Of a DNA stretch of 64,000 bases, positions 48,201 through 54,880 are shown one piece after another. Location: the NCBI RefSeq assembly GCF_015461805.1, contig NZ_JACVZE010000001.1:434001-498000 (forward strand). The letters run 5' to 3'. Positions within the stretch are counted from its first letter, which is position 1. Each line of letters starts with the position of its first letter. The notes under the pieces were generated by a model. That model was not told where the DNA came from. It worked only from the letters and a program-made list of their open reading frames with translations, and made no database searches. This stretch comes from Pseudomonas pisciculturae (GTDB lineage Bacteria; Pseudomonadota; Gammaproteobacteria; Pseudomonadales; Pseudomonadaceae). A program made the translations under genes and the position numbers.

Positions 48201-48805
48201 TGACCGCCCAGGTCCAATTCGCGCGCCGCTTTGATAAAGGTGGCAGTGTCCAGGCTTCGGTCATCGTCCGGGCCGACAATGTAGCTGGCCTCCACCAGGC
48301 TGAAACCGGAGTCACCGTGGATGGAGTGGGTGAAGCCGAAGTTCAGGCAAGCGGCTTCCCACAGCGACATCTGCTTGAGGTGTTCAATGTAGTGAAAGTC
48401 GTACTGGGCCCGTCGCGTACGCTGTCTGCCTTTAGGAATGGGCACGTAGCCGACGGGGACGAGCGGGTCTTGCGGGTCCCAGGGAAAGCCGCGCTCGCGT
48501 TTTTCCTTGTATCGGGTAAAGAGGGTGTATCGCTCTGGGTCGCGCCCGCCGATTTTCGACTGCAGTTGCGCGAGGCCTTGGGTCTTGAAGTCCTGGGTCA
48601 GCTTTTGTTGGGCCGTTTCCAGGGCGTCCAAGGCGTTCAGTGCCTCGCGTTGCAGGGCGAGATAGCGGGTTTTTTCTGTGGGAATCAAGCTGCCCAGTGC
48701 TTGATTCACATTCTGCTGAATCAGCTCCAGGGCTTCTTGACGGGACCAGGAAGTGCTGGATTGCAGGTTTCCAGATAAACCGTTGAGCAGTTGATGCGTT
48801 GACAT
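42293..48805 (-). CDS. Giant LRR-NEL toxin, second and longer paralogue
   Basis: The 2170-residue protein is the largest in the window. It has a DUF6543-type N-terminal region with hydrophobic stretches, then two successive modules of the kind seen once in the 32092-37161 product: HALWKADARPYAHDN near 560 opens the first, and GHRDYAFTQQRANQIL with PPPPLLADTCKRFKIVQQ near 1180 marks the second. Leucine-rich repeats span about 1688-1848 (LLHLDLQSNRIRL, LQRLNLSGNVLGMTP, LTTLNLRGTDLTQWP). The C-terminal NEL domain has TCGDGAMLLFSNM with Cys1969 and Asp1971. It should be an E3 ubiquitin ligase acting in eukaryotic cells. The start has AAAGG upstream. No secretion signal or export gene adjoins it. 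Confidence 0.85.
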   Translation of the reverse strand: MSTHQLLNGLSGNLQSSTSWSRQEALELIQQNVNQALGSLIPTEKTRYLALQREALNALDALETAQQKLTQDFKTQGLAQLQSKIGGRDPERYTLFTRYKEKRERGFPWDPQDPLVPVGYVPIPKGRQRTRRAQYDFHYIEHLKQMSLWEAACLNFGFTHSIHGDSGFSLVEASYIVGPDDDRSLDTATFIKAARELDLGGQLRNKTRTAMAANAPLQQLFIASAKASLLFDVIDAYRNRATTGVTLEYYNRLNAALSGTGPQLPFDTLNLNSGVTPVVSVPFVPWDTALPVPLLLIRVASLGVLSYFPARPGGALQYHADAQAAELAFRRQLISSHDQKDLGWFSRQLPLIGLSVFKSLIDKEQRPKDLNALAGYLYDAFHKAFPKKTLDHIRFHTDIKSGRELTLVQAYAARQIQRFQADLDAMAEQRSEKDWQALKDASAAIAGEVLQLLLTPLPGGVTGMNRVMQLAVMGSLTYSTAQGINEVAKGEASGFASALADLADLAVSGRLISTASRVHRQRMHAYLEQLGNPQKITRSDGSHALWKADARPYAHDNQRLVNGISPNALGIYTHQARHYAKLRQSGLDVLAEVRYDEVHKRYVLTNGRDRYTPPIIFDPAIQAWIFDLHNAHVMSNHELLQRMLPNGSSTVPPADLEHMLRSTATTRTTLDKVWRGEAAPLNLIEGVRRLQVDRVIRQIITTFAHAEHMPAHADSTVFCLLTQLSGWPTDSLLHIYDARGVLIETYGKTEQRPPQPHAINLKRRDDGSYTGLNDEGDGQWLQRIIRQQPTGSTLGKEGQPNASEEARISEVRQQVATLANTEQHALFSALFDYWGYEKGDPATAMQARRFLPIKVSPALITVTPLLKKLRDLNPPLTAVSLDRILADHPLTNREQAAFLSGGTLPAAFAEVISHHRTALRIDAVIDSLYNPREFNADTDLWAREFAGALIRDTLKRPFVVTDVSLGETFVPSGLDDNTVNLRLHHGGRYCGYDIRNDSEIPVSPAQDSFYLAIASVLHPHERTLLGMNSVTDAKGLRKTLGDNMSARRNPEGFVSLVNGSLVQYEHHLALSPQLKPRADGIYPIEGKNYLPLSGSLYPIVFDSTRFKWRLKHPTKIGVDTPLLEHNGHGAWRLASENPMAWDTHQLFSRLGHRDYAFTQQRANQILALTDTPDHVLRQVHRAGHPPPPLLADTCKRFKIVQQIQHFINALQVDPNTKEANPELQLLVISGLPGWPQNHRLQIVDARNQVQYQHPATGGSNVEAIVVTEQSYKEARLLNELTKSDSLINALLGELPATTEERLFKLVKKISEFAQKEMADLFESLYAKSEQGSANGLRERFKTQHADLPNRAVEAILDHATQRELKQLHEHGKVSLRLGEQARLTAHELRLNRAFEGLYLDNLINPDSDKITLHVLGKVPGWPTNLRVEVRERHFNGPSIESAGNPAGTLRKVLVKRHRVYQAYNAAGTAITDAASRGSNLLSAIVQTLSDAERTALGINDEFDLSPLKEQIAQLALARRVEIKSLLDLPHLQPWLQPAMGLDRSFLAYPIWSRFWPFSGNRAPDLVSRVQRLYPRFDTDNARAYIRQLNLDEPAALIELDRRQAEFNFMDTELTRWSDTPRAVDDVETDPLGMNLGQRRLIANQLRKAWRRDGPPRSFVAGLIDATSLTLRLDDNDLPMEAFSTGFRGFGHIEHLSLAGNSFPSTAHAFLALFPGLQALEIDCQLTELPTAITDMANLLHLDLQSNRIRLTTESSARLSTMVNLQRLNLSGNVLGMTPDITRMTQLTTLNLRGTDLTQWPMGAATHRSLIGLHLQENRISDIPEQVFTHPHGAIRNRNTFLHDNPLSPQTRQRITQYIVDTNIFMADAFPGIAHVLPAERNISPWLSALNKTQHAPATDLWSHLLSQEGARPDDVFRVLADLTHSHDYLEGGATRTTLTRRVWRLLNGLGESTELREKVFLNTSAAGTCGDGAMLLFSNMELMHRIHQTLARYGENRIDQELLGLAKQVYYLEQLDQFAENQITRLSIENRSPDPAEIVLFYRVRLREEFNLPVQVDQMLYSVHGYGVVEKDVQDARQMLLGLEGSVGLANAYRTRDFWVDYLERRFPEPFLTIKNAIRYKIGQLQKEVPDKRSDEHLEKLQALFDKETEERNRLIDQLTQAALHALRHA

Positions 48806-48867
48806 GGACCATGACCTTTCACACTACGTGGAAGGCCATGGAAGCACCGCCGAACGCGCTGTTGGGG

Positions 48868-50019
48868 TTAACTATTTAATGAGGGCGGCGCGGGTGCTGC
48901 GGCCCGTTCTTGCAATGATTTGTCCAGGCGTTTGTTGAACTCCAGCCACGCGGCCAGTAGCCCCATCAGCACCACGCCCAATACCGCGCTGAACAGCTGC
49001 ATGGCCAGCGCATCGCCCGCCATGGCATTGAGCATGTCCGCCAGCGGCGCCAGCAGTACGCCCAGGCAGAACACCTCCAGTGAGTAGCGGCCCATGCGGC
49101 AACTTTGTTGCGCCAGCCAGTGACGAGTCCAGCCAACGGTGGGCAACAGTTTGGCGGTGACATAGGCCAGCGCCAGGAAGTGCAACAGGCGTACCGGCGA
49201 CAGGTCGGTCTTGCTGATGGGGTACAGCAGGTCACTGATAGCCGAAGGCATCCACGCGTCATGCACCTCGGGCCATCGCCAGGAAATCGTGATGACCCCG
49301 GCCAGCAGCGAGTAGACCGCCGCAGCAACAAACAATGGCTGCGTGGCCAGCCCACGGGCCTCGACCGGGCGTGGCTGGCTGGCATGGATCGCCGCCGCGC
49401 CGCCGAGCACGAACAGCAATTGCCAGGTCACCGGGTTGAAGTACCACACGCCATCGGCAATCGCTCGCAGGTTCCAGCCCATCCACGGTGCCAGCAGGTA
49501 CACGGTCACCGACACTGCGACCACCGCCCAGGTCTTGCGCAGCAGCAGTGGCAACACCAGCGCCAGCCCGCCCAGCAATACGATGTACAGCGGCAACGGG
49601 TCCATCAGGTTGGGCTTGAAGCGCAACAGCAGCTCATCAGTGAGCGCCTGTTGCGGGTGGGTGACAAAGTGCGTCAGGCCCATTTCCTCGACGAGGTCAC
49701 GGGTTTCCACATGGCTGTTGGCGAAGAACACGATGCCCATCAGCATCGCCAGCAAGAAAATATGCACCACGTACAACACCCAGGCACGCCGCAGGATTTT
49801 CAGCGAGGCAATCCAATAACCGTCGCGTTGCAGGATCTTGCCGTACGCCAGCACGGCGGCATAACCGGCGAGGAACACAAACACTTCTGCCGCATCGCTG
49901 AAACCGATGTTACGCAGGGTGATCTGGCCGAGAGGGTTGTGGGGGACGTGATCCCAGAAAATGAAGATCAACGCCAGGCCCCGAAAAAAATCGATGCGCG
50001 GGTCGCGTCCGTTCAGCAT
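48868..50019 (-). CDS. OpgC-like integral membrane acyltransferase
   Basis: The 383-residue protein has about ten transmembrane segments and the OpgC/acyltransferase-3 opening DPRIDFFRGLALIFIFWDHV, followed by FSDAAEVFVFLAGYAAVLAY. OpgC proteins succinylate periplasmic glucans. No opgGH genes are near, so the acceptor is uncertain. It lies 62 nt upstream of the larger NEL toxin on the same strand and may share its transcript. Confidence 0.85.
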   Translation of the reverse strand: MLNGRDPRIDFFRGLALIFIFWDHVPHNPLGQITLRNIGFSDAAEVFVFLAGYAAVLAYGKILQRDGYWIASLKILRRAWVLYVVHIFLLAMLMGIVFFANSHVETRDLVEEMGLTHFVTHPQQALTDELLLRFKPNLMDPLPLYIVLLGGLALVLPLLLRKTWAVVAVSVTVYLLAPWMGWNLRAIADGVWYFNPVTWQLLFVLGGAAAIHASQPRPVEARGLATQPLFVAAAVYSLLAGVITISWRWPEVHDAWMPSAISDLLYPISKTDLSPVRLLHFLALAYVTAKLLPTVGWTRHWLAQQSCRMGRYSLEVFCLGVLLAPLADMLNAMAGDALAMQLFSAVLGVVLMGLLAAWLEFNKRLDKSLQERAAAPAPPSLNS

Positions 50020-50151
50020 GGCAGCGGGCTCTTGTACAAAGGGTTTAGTAAGGACAGGCGAACGCGGGTGTTGTCATACGCCGCACGTCGGGCGGGCGCA
50101 GGTTGGCGGTATTTGTAAGCAATTGCAAAGGTTGGATATTACTGAATGTCT

Positions 50152-50448
50152 CTAGACATCAATGATCACCAACGAGCCATGGCTGCCGGCGAGTACGCCA
50201 TGGGCGGTGCCGGCTTCAACGAGATACATCTGGCCGGCCTCCACGAGTACCGCTTCATCGTCGATGCTTAGGCGCAACTGGCCGCTGACCACCAGTAACC
50301 CTTCATTGTAATCATGGGTTTCTTCTTCATAGGCCTGCTCATCCATGCGCAACACTTTGATCCGTGCTGGGCCGACCTGGCCCAGGCGTGTAGATTTCCA
50401 GCTTTCAGGCAGTTGCCCGGCAATAGCAGTGAAGTCGAGTAACGGCAT
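50152..50448 (-). CDS. Small single-domain cupin
   Basis: The 98-residue protein folds as a cupin barrel: THDYNEGLLVVSGQLRLSID is motif 1 and AGQMYLVEAGTAHGVLAG is motif 2 with its His. The metal site is partly conserved (H, E, H). It lies 59 nt after the ABM monooxygenase gene in the same direction. Substrate unknown. Confidence 0.85.
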   Translation of the reverse strand: MPLLDFTAIAGQLPESWKSTRLGQVGPARIKVLRMDEQAYEEETHDYNEGLLVVSGQLRLSIDDEAVLVEAGQMYLVEAGTAHGVLAGSHGSLVIIDV

Positions 50449-50507
50449 GTGAATCTCCTGGTTTCAACGATGCCGTCGGTGGTCCGGTTCAGCTTGAAAG
50501 TAGTGGT

Positions 50508-50792
50508 TTAAAATGCATCCATCAGCAGCACCCGGCACGGTTTGGCTTGGTAAGCATTGATCTGCGGCACCAGCCGGGTGAAGTGTTCGGTCTGGCAATG
50601 TGCATCAAGCGCTGCCTGGTCAGGCCATTGCTCGATAAAGATAAAGTGCCCTGGGTCTTTTTGATCGACAAATAAATCGTAGGCGATGCACAGCGGTTCC
50701 AGGCGGGTTTTTTCTACCAGCTCGGCGTACCACGGGCGCACGGTTTCCAGGTGTTCGGGTTGGATGAAATCTTCGGCGGTGACTTTCAACAC
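50508..50792 (-). CDS. Antibiotic biosynthesis monooxygenase (ABM/YgiN-like) family protein
   Basis: The 94-residue protein is a ferredoxin-like ABM fold: VKTRLEPLCIAYDL-type middle (here EKTRLEPLCIAYDLFVDQKD), HFIFIEQWPDQAALDAHCQT and HFTRLVPQ. Such proteins act as quinol monooxygenases or small cofactor-free oxygenases. It sits 11 nt after the FMN glutamate-synthase-like gene and is surely co-transcribed with it. Confidence 0.87.
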   Translation of the reverse strand: MLKVTAEDFIQPEHLETVRPWYAELVEKTRLEPLCIAYDLFVDQKDPGHFIFIEQWPDQAALDAHCQTEHFTRLVPQINAYQAKPCRVLLMDAF

Positions 50793-50803
50793 GGTAACGA
50801 TCC

Positions 50804-52423
50804 TTAGGCAGCAGCCACTTCATTGGCTTCAAAACTGTCGGCCCGTGCCATCTGCCACATGCGCGAGTAGAACTCGCCATTCACCTCGCCGGTGAGCAAT
50901 TCGCCGGGTTTGAGAAACACATGCAGCTGCGAAAACAGCTTGATCTCGGTCGCCGACATGCGTCGTACCAAGTGCTTGGCTGACAATTGCGACGGATGAT
51001 CAAGGCCCGCGGCAGCAAGCATTTCGGCCAGGGCCTTGAGGGTGTTGCGGTGGAAGTTGAACACGCGCTGGGCTTTGTCGGGCACCACCAGTGCGCGTTG
51101 GCGCAGCGGGTCTTGTGTAGCCACACCGGTTGGGCATTTGTTGGTGTGGCAGCTTTGGGACTGAATGCAGCCAATCGCAAACATAAAGCCGCGCGCCGAG
51201 TTGGCCCAGTCGGCGCCGATGGCCAGCACGCTGGCAATGTCGAATGCGCTGACGATCTTGCCGCTGGCCCCGAGCTTGATCTTGTCCCGCAGGTTCAGGC
51301 CCACCAGGGTGTTGTGCACAAACAGCAGCCCCTCACGCAACGGCACGCCGATATGGTCGGTGAACTCCACGGGCGCGGCGCCAGTGCCGCCTTCCTTGCC
51401 GTCGACCACGATAAAGTCCGGGAGGATGCCGGTTTCGAGCATGGCTTTGGCGATGCCCATGAATTCCCAAGGGTGCCCCAGGCAAAACTTGAAACCCACC
51501 GGTTTGCCGCCAGACAGCTCGCGCAGTTGGGCGATGAATTGCATCAGTTCGATAGGCGTGGAAAACGCGCTGTGGCGTGACGGCGAGATGCAGTCTTCGC
51601 CCATCAGGATGCCGCGGGTTTCGGCGATTTCCTGGGTGACTTTGTGTTTGGGCAAAATCCCGCCGTGGCCAGGCTTGGCGCCCTGGCTCATCTTGATCTC
51701 AATCATGCGCACCTGCGGGTTCTGTGCCTGCGTGGCGAAGCGCTCCGGGTCGAAACGGCCGTCGCTGGTGCGGCAGCCGAAGTAGCCGCTGCCCAGTTCC
51801 CAGGTCAGGTCGCCGCCGTGTTCGCGGTGGTAGGGGCTGATGCTGCCTTCGCCAGTGTCATGGGCAAAGTTGCCCAGTTTTGCACCTTGGTTCAGCGCAC
51901 GAATGGCGTTGGCGCTCAACGAGCCGAAGCTCATCGCGGAGATATTGAACACTGACGCCGAATACGGTTGGGTGCATTGCGGGCCGCCGACGATCACGCG
52001 AAACGCGCTGGGGTCGCTCAATGGCGCGGGGCGCATGGAGTGGCCAATGAACTCGAAGCCTGACTGGTACACGTCGATCAGGGTGCCGAAGGGTTTGTCG
52101 GCGCTTTCGTTCTTGGCCCGCGAATACACCAGCGAACGCTGGGCCCGGGAGAAGGGCAGGGCGTCGCTGTCGGACTCCAGCAGGTACTGGCGGATTTCCG
52201 GGCGGATGGCCTCCACCAGGTAACGGATATTGCCCAGTATCGGGTAATTGCGGCGCACCGCGTGGGGGCTTTGCAGCAGGTCGAACAGGCCGATCAGGCT
52301 CAGCACGCCGGTGATCACCGTGATCGGCCACAGCCATTCGTGTTGGATAAAAGGGAGGCTGGCCAGGGTGAAAATGACGCACACGGCAAAGAAGGCGTAG
52401 CGGCTTAACAACGACAGGCTCAT
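50804..52423 (-). CDS. FMN-binding glutamate-synthase-family protein
   Basis: The 539-residue protein starts at ATG 52423, behind an AAGGAA site. It has two N-terminal transmembrane segments, then the FMN-binding half of glutamate synthase: SAMSFGSLSANAIRALNQGA, EIKMSQGAKPGHGG, FIVVDGKEGGTGAAP and the Cys cluster CIQSQSCHTNKCPTG for a 3Fe-4S centre. It lacks the glutaminase domain, so it is not a complete GOGAT. This membrane-anchored family is of unclear role. First gene of an operon with the ABM and cupin genes. Confidence 0.9.
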   Translation of the reverse strand: MSLSLLSRYAFFAVCVIFTLASLPFIQHEWLWPITVITGVLSLIGLFDLLQSPHAVRRNYPILGNIRYLVEAIRPEIRQYLLESDSDALPFSRAQRSLVYSRAKNESADKPFGTLIDVYQSGFEFIGHSMRPAPLSDPSAFRVIVGGPQCTQPYSASVFNISAMSFGSLSANAIRALNQGAKLGNFAHDTGEGSISPYHREHGGDLTWELGSGYFGCRTSDGRFDPERFATQAQNPQVRMIEIKMSQGAKPGHGGILPKHKVTQEIAETRGILMGEDCISPSRHSAFSTPIELMQFIAQLRELSGGKPVGFKFCLGHPWEFMGIAKAMLETGILPDFIVVDGKEGGTGAAPVEFTDHIGVPLREGLLFVHNTLVGLNLRDKIKLGASGKIVSAFDIASVLAIGADWANSARGFMFAIGCIQSQSCHTNKCPTGVATQDPLRQRALVVPDKAQRVFNFHRNTLKALAEMLAAAGLDHPSQLSAKHLVRRMSATEIKLFSQLHVFLKPGELLTGEVNGEFYSRMWQMARADSFEANEVAAA

Positions 52424-52517
52424 ACGGTTTTCCTTAGGTTCAACTCTGTAGGTCGATCCGCCATTCTGCGCCTGTACTTGGAGCGCGAACAAGGATTGAA
52501 GGCTCTGGGTCGGCACG

Positions 52518-52546
52518 GGAACTGTTTGGGCTGCGCATGCCACGCA
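52518..52546 (+). promoter_or_regulatory. Candidate HrpL-dependent promoter (hrp box)
   Basis: GGAACT at 52518-52523 and CCACGCA at 52540-52546 are separated by 16 nt. The consensus is GGAACC, 15-16 nt, CCACNNA; only the sixth base of the first half differs. It lies 41 nt upstream of the ATG at 52588 on the correct strand. Confidence 0.65.
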
Positions 52547-52587
52547 TCGGCTGCAACGTTTAAGAAAATGCCCATAGGAATTTATTC

Positions 52588-53418
52588 ATGCATATGAGTG
52601 CTGCTATTCACTTACCGCAATCGATTCAATTGCCGTCGGCCTTGGCGCAAGAAACCAACCCCCCACGGGTTGAAAACGCCGAGCAGGATGTACGTTCAAA
52701 ACCTGGCTTCGCCACAGGCCGCCCACCTGGTGATCACCGCAGTGCTGATCGCATCATCGACGACAACCCCATTCTCAAGCGGCTCGGTCATCAGAAAGAT
52801 ATCAACCGGCACCTGGCTTACGAACGCTTGGGTGATTGGACTACCAACAATCCCGATTCGGATGCACGCGCCGATGCGGCTTTCAATGCTGCCCGAGTGC
52901 TCAATTACATCGACGCCTCGCTGTCTGCATCGGGCGAAGACCGTAAAGAGGCGAGCGGCAACGGTGACCTTGAGGGCATCACGAGCAGCGGAGATGCTCG
53001 GCACGGCACGCCTGCGGGTATGTGGAAAGACTTCACCGAGCAGGGCTATGGCGCATTGAGGGCAGACCATCGGCTGGATACGACCAGTGACTCCCATGTC
53101 AGGTCTGACGGCAGCAACAAAGACAATCTGCAGTGGGCTGCAGGCGAGACCGGCAGGAAACTCTGGTTTGCGCCCGGACTCAGCAATGTGTTGTTAGCCA
53201 TCGGAAACTCTGCCTCGGGTCTTGGCCCTGCCCTCGCGGGTGCCAAGGCTGGAATCGACAAAACGATGAGTGACGGTCTGAGCGAGTCGATTAACGGTAT
53301 CGTCACTGGCGATCTTCGAGCGGTCTTGCGAGGGGGCGTTAACCAGTTGAGAAAGAACGACGCCACACCGGAGTTCGTCAAGACGCTATTGGGTTCGGTC
53401 GGCGATTTAACGGCTTGA
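52588..53418 (+). CDS. Putative type III secreted effector/helper, hrp-box linked (HrpK/NolX-like by weak resemblance)
   Basis: I do not firmly recognise this 276-residue protein. Its first 21 residues lack acidic residues and are rich in Ser, Ala, Gln and Pro (MHMSAAIHLPQSIQLPSALA), as in type III effectors. The middle contains NPILKRLGHQKDINRHLAYE and an EF-hand-like stretch (GNGDLEGITSSGDARHGT), which vaguely recalls HrpK/HrpF/NolX. A hydrophobic segment (GLSNVLLAIGNSASGLGPAL) lies near 200. A candidate HrpL promoter precedes it. It stands alone and divergent from the FMN-synthase operon. No type III genes are in the window, so the secretion assignment rests on the promoter and N-terminus. 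Confidence 0.45.
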   Translation: MHMSAAIHLPQSIQLPSALAQETNPPRVENAEQDVRSKPGFATGRPPGDHRSADRIIDDNPILKRLGHQKDINRHLAYERLGDWTTNNPDSDARADAAFNAARVLNYIDASLSASGEDRKEASGNGDLEGITSSGDARHGTPAGMWKDFTEQGYGALRADHRLDTTSDSHVRSDGSNKDNLQWAAGETGRKLWFAPGLSNVLLAIGNSASGLGPALAGAKAGIDKTMSDGLSESINGIVTGDLRAVLRGGVNQLRKNDATPEFVKTLLGSVGDLTA

Positions 53419-53487
53419 GGCGGCTGATGCCTGAAGAAAGGTCATTTTAGACTTATTGCAATCCGTTCTCGTTTGGGCGCATGATTT

Positions 53488-53504
53488 GTGTTACTGTATA
53501 ACAC
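53488..53504 (+). promoter_or_regulatory. Putative Zur box upstream of the L31 gene
   Basis: GTGTTACTGTATAACAC has inverted halves GTGTTA and TAACAC around 5 nt, the same GTTA-N5-TAAC skeleton as the site upstream of the znuD-like gene. It is 31 nt before the L31 start codon. Confidence 0.8.
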
Positions 53505-53535
53505 TTATTTTGCACTCAGACGCCCCGGAGGCCTT

Positions 53536-53808
53536 ATGAAAGCTGGTATTCATCCCGACTACCGTACTGTGCTGTTCCATGACACCGCTGCCGACGTGTT
53601 CTTTTTGATCGGCTCCACCGCCGACAGCGACCGCACTCACACCTACAGCGACGGCAACACTTACCCGTATATCCCGCTGGACGTCTCCAGCGCCTCACAC
53701 CCGATCTACACCGGCCAACAACGCAAGACGCAGGCAGAAGGCCGGATTGCAGGGTTCAACAAGCGCTTTGCCGCGTTTGGTTCGAGCCCGAAAAAAGCAG
53801 AGGAGTGA
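53536..53808 (+). CDS. rpmE2: Type B (zinc-independent) 50S ribosomal protein L31
   Basis: The 90-residue protein is an L31 of the type B length, with [20 protein letters not shown] at the N-terminus and [16 protein letters not shown] near the end. It has no CxxC zinc motif, unlike the housekeeping form, so it can replace it under zinc starvation and free zinc. ATG 53536 is preceded by GGAGG at 53527-53531. A Zur-type palindrome just upstream agrees with this role. Confidence 0.95.
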   Translation: MKAGIHPDYRTVLFHDTAADVFFLIGSTADSDRTHTYSDGNTYPYIPLDVSSASHPIYTGQQRKTQAEGRIAGFNKRFAAFGSSPKKAEE

Positions 53809-53828
53809 GGCATACTTTGATCGAATGA

Positions 53829-53846
53829 GGGAGCCTGCGGGCTCCC
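53829..53846 (+). terminator. Short hairpin downstream of rpmE2
   Basis: GGGAGCC pairs with GGCTCCC around 4 nt, followed only by ACTTT, so it would be a weak terminator. Confidence 0.4.
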
Positions 53847-53913
53847 ACTTTGATTGCGGCGTGCCTGCAGGTCATGTGATCCTTGCGCCCTTTGCAGTCA
53901 AGGAAGCCATCCC

Positions 53914-54321
53914 ATGCCCTCTACCATTCGCATCGCTGCCGCCCTGTTGATCGGCAAGGATGGCCAGACCCTGCTGGTGCGCAAGCGCGGTACCCAGGCG
54001 TTCATGCAGCCTGGCGGCAAGATCGACGCCGGCGAGCAACCGGCCCAAGCCCTGGCCCGTGAGCTGCACGAAGAACTCAACTTGCGCATCGATCCCAGCG
54101 CCGCCGTGTACCTGGGTAAATTCTCTGCGCCCGCCGTCAACGAGCCGGGTTTCACCGTGCATGCCGAGTTGTTCCAGGTGAATATCGACGTCGCCGTGAC
54201 CCCCGCCGCCGAGATCGAAGAAGTGCGCTGGATCGACCCGACCGGCGACGGTGGCTTGCAACTGGCGCCGCTGACGCGCGATGTGATCCTGCCGTTTTAT
54301 CGTCAATCGCTGACGGCATGA
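53914..54321 (+). CDS. Nudix hydrolase
   Basis: The 135-residue protein has the Nudix box GGKIDAGEQPAQALARELHE followed by ELNL, matching Gx5Ex7REUxEExGU apart from the last Gly. It would cleave a nucleoside diphosphate linked to some other group; the substrate is not predictable. ATG 53914 has AAGGAAG upstream. The stop overlaps the GNAT gene's start by 4 nt. Confidence 0.93.
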   Translation: MPSTIRIAAALLIGKDGQTLLVRKRGTQAFMQPGGKIDAGEQPAQALARELHEELNLRIDPSAAVYLGKFSAPAVNEPGFTVHAELFQVNIDVAVTPAAEIEEVRWIDPTGDGGLQLAPLTRDVILPFYRQSLTA

Positions 54322-54824
54322 ACATTCGCCCGCTGCGGGCCGACGACGCCGAGGCTTATCGAGCATTGATGCTTGAGGCCTATGGTGCGTACCCACGAGC
54401 GTTCACCTCCAGTGTGGCCGAGCGCGCAGCGATGCCGTTGAGCTGGTGGGAAAAACGCTTGGAGAGCCCGCTGGATATGTTGCTCGGTGCTTTTGACGAG
54501 GAGGCGCTGGCGGGCATAGTCGGCCTGGCCTTCGAGCCCCGGGAGAAGGCCAGGCACAAGGTGACGTTGTTTGGCATGTATGTGAATGCCAGCCATCAGC
54601 AAAAGGGGTTGGGTCGCCAGTTGGTCGAGGCAGCACTGGCTGAGGCGCGTCAACAACCGCGCCTCAAGCTGATCCAGCTGACCGTTACCGCCGGCAATGA
54701 GGCGGCGTTTGCGTTGTACCAGCGCTGCGGGTTCATCCAGTACGGCCTGGAGCCGCTGGCGGTGCGGGTGGGGGTCGAGTACTTCGACAAGATTCACATG
54801 TGGCGCGAGCTCAAGATCGACTGA
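54318..54824 (+). CDS. GNAT-family N-acetyltransferase
   Basis: The 168-residue protein has the GNAT core: VTLFGMYVNASHQQKGLGRQ (acetyl-CoA loop, QKGLGRQL) and LIQLTVTAGNEAAFALYQRC with GFIQYGLEP. It transfers an acetyl group to an unknown amine. Translationally coupled to the Nudix gene. Confidence 0.92.
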   Translation: MNIRPLRADDAEAYRALMLEAYGAYPRAFTSSVAERAAMPLSWWEKRLESPLDMLLGAFDEEALAGIVGLAFEPREKARHKVTLFGMYVNASHQQKGLGRQLVEAALAEARQQPRLKLIQLTVTAGNEAAFALYQRCGFIQYGLEPLAVRVGVEYFDKIHMWRELKID

Positions 54825-54880
54825 GATTCACATGTGAAACCCGAGCCCGCCCCACACTTGAATCTTCATTGTTGTTGACG

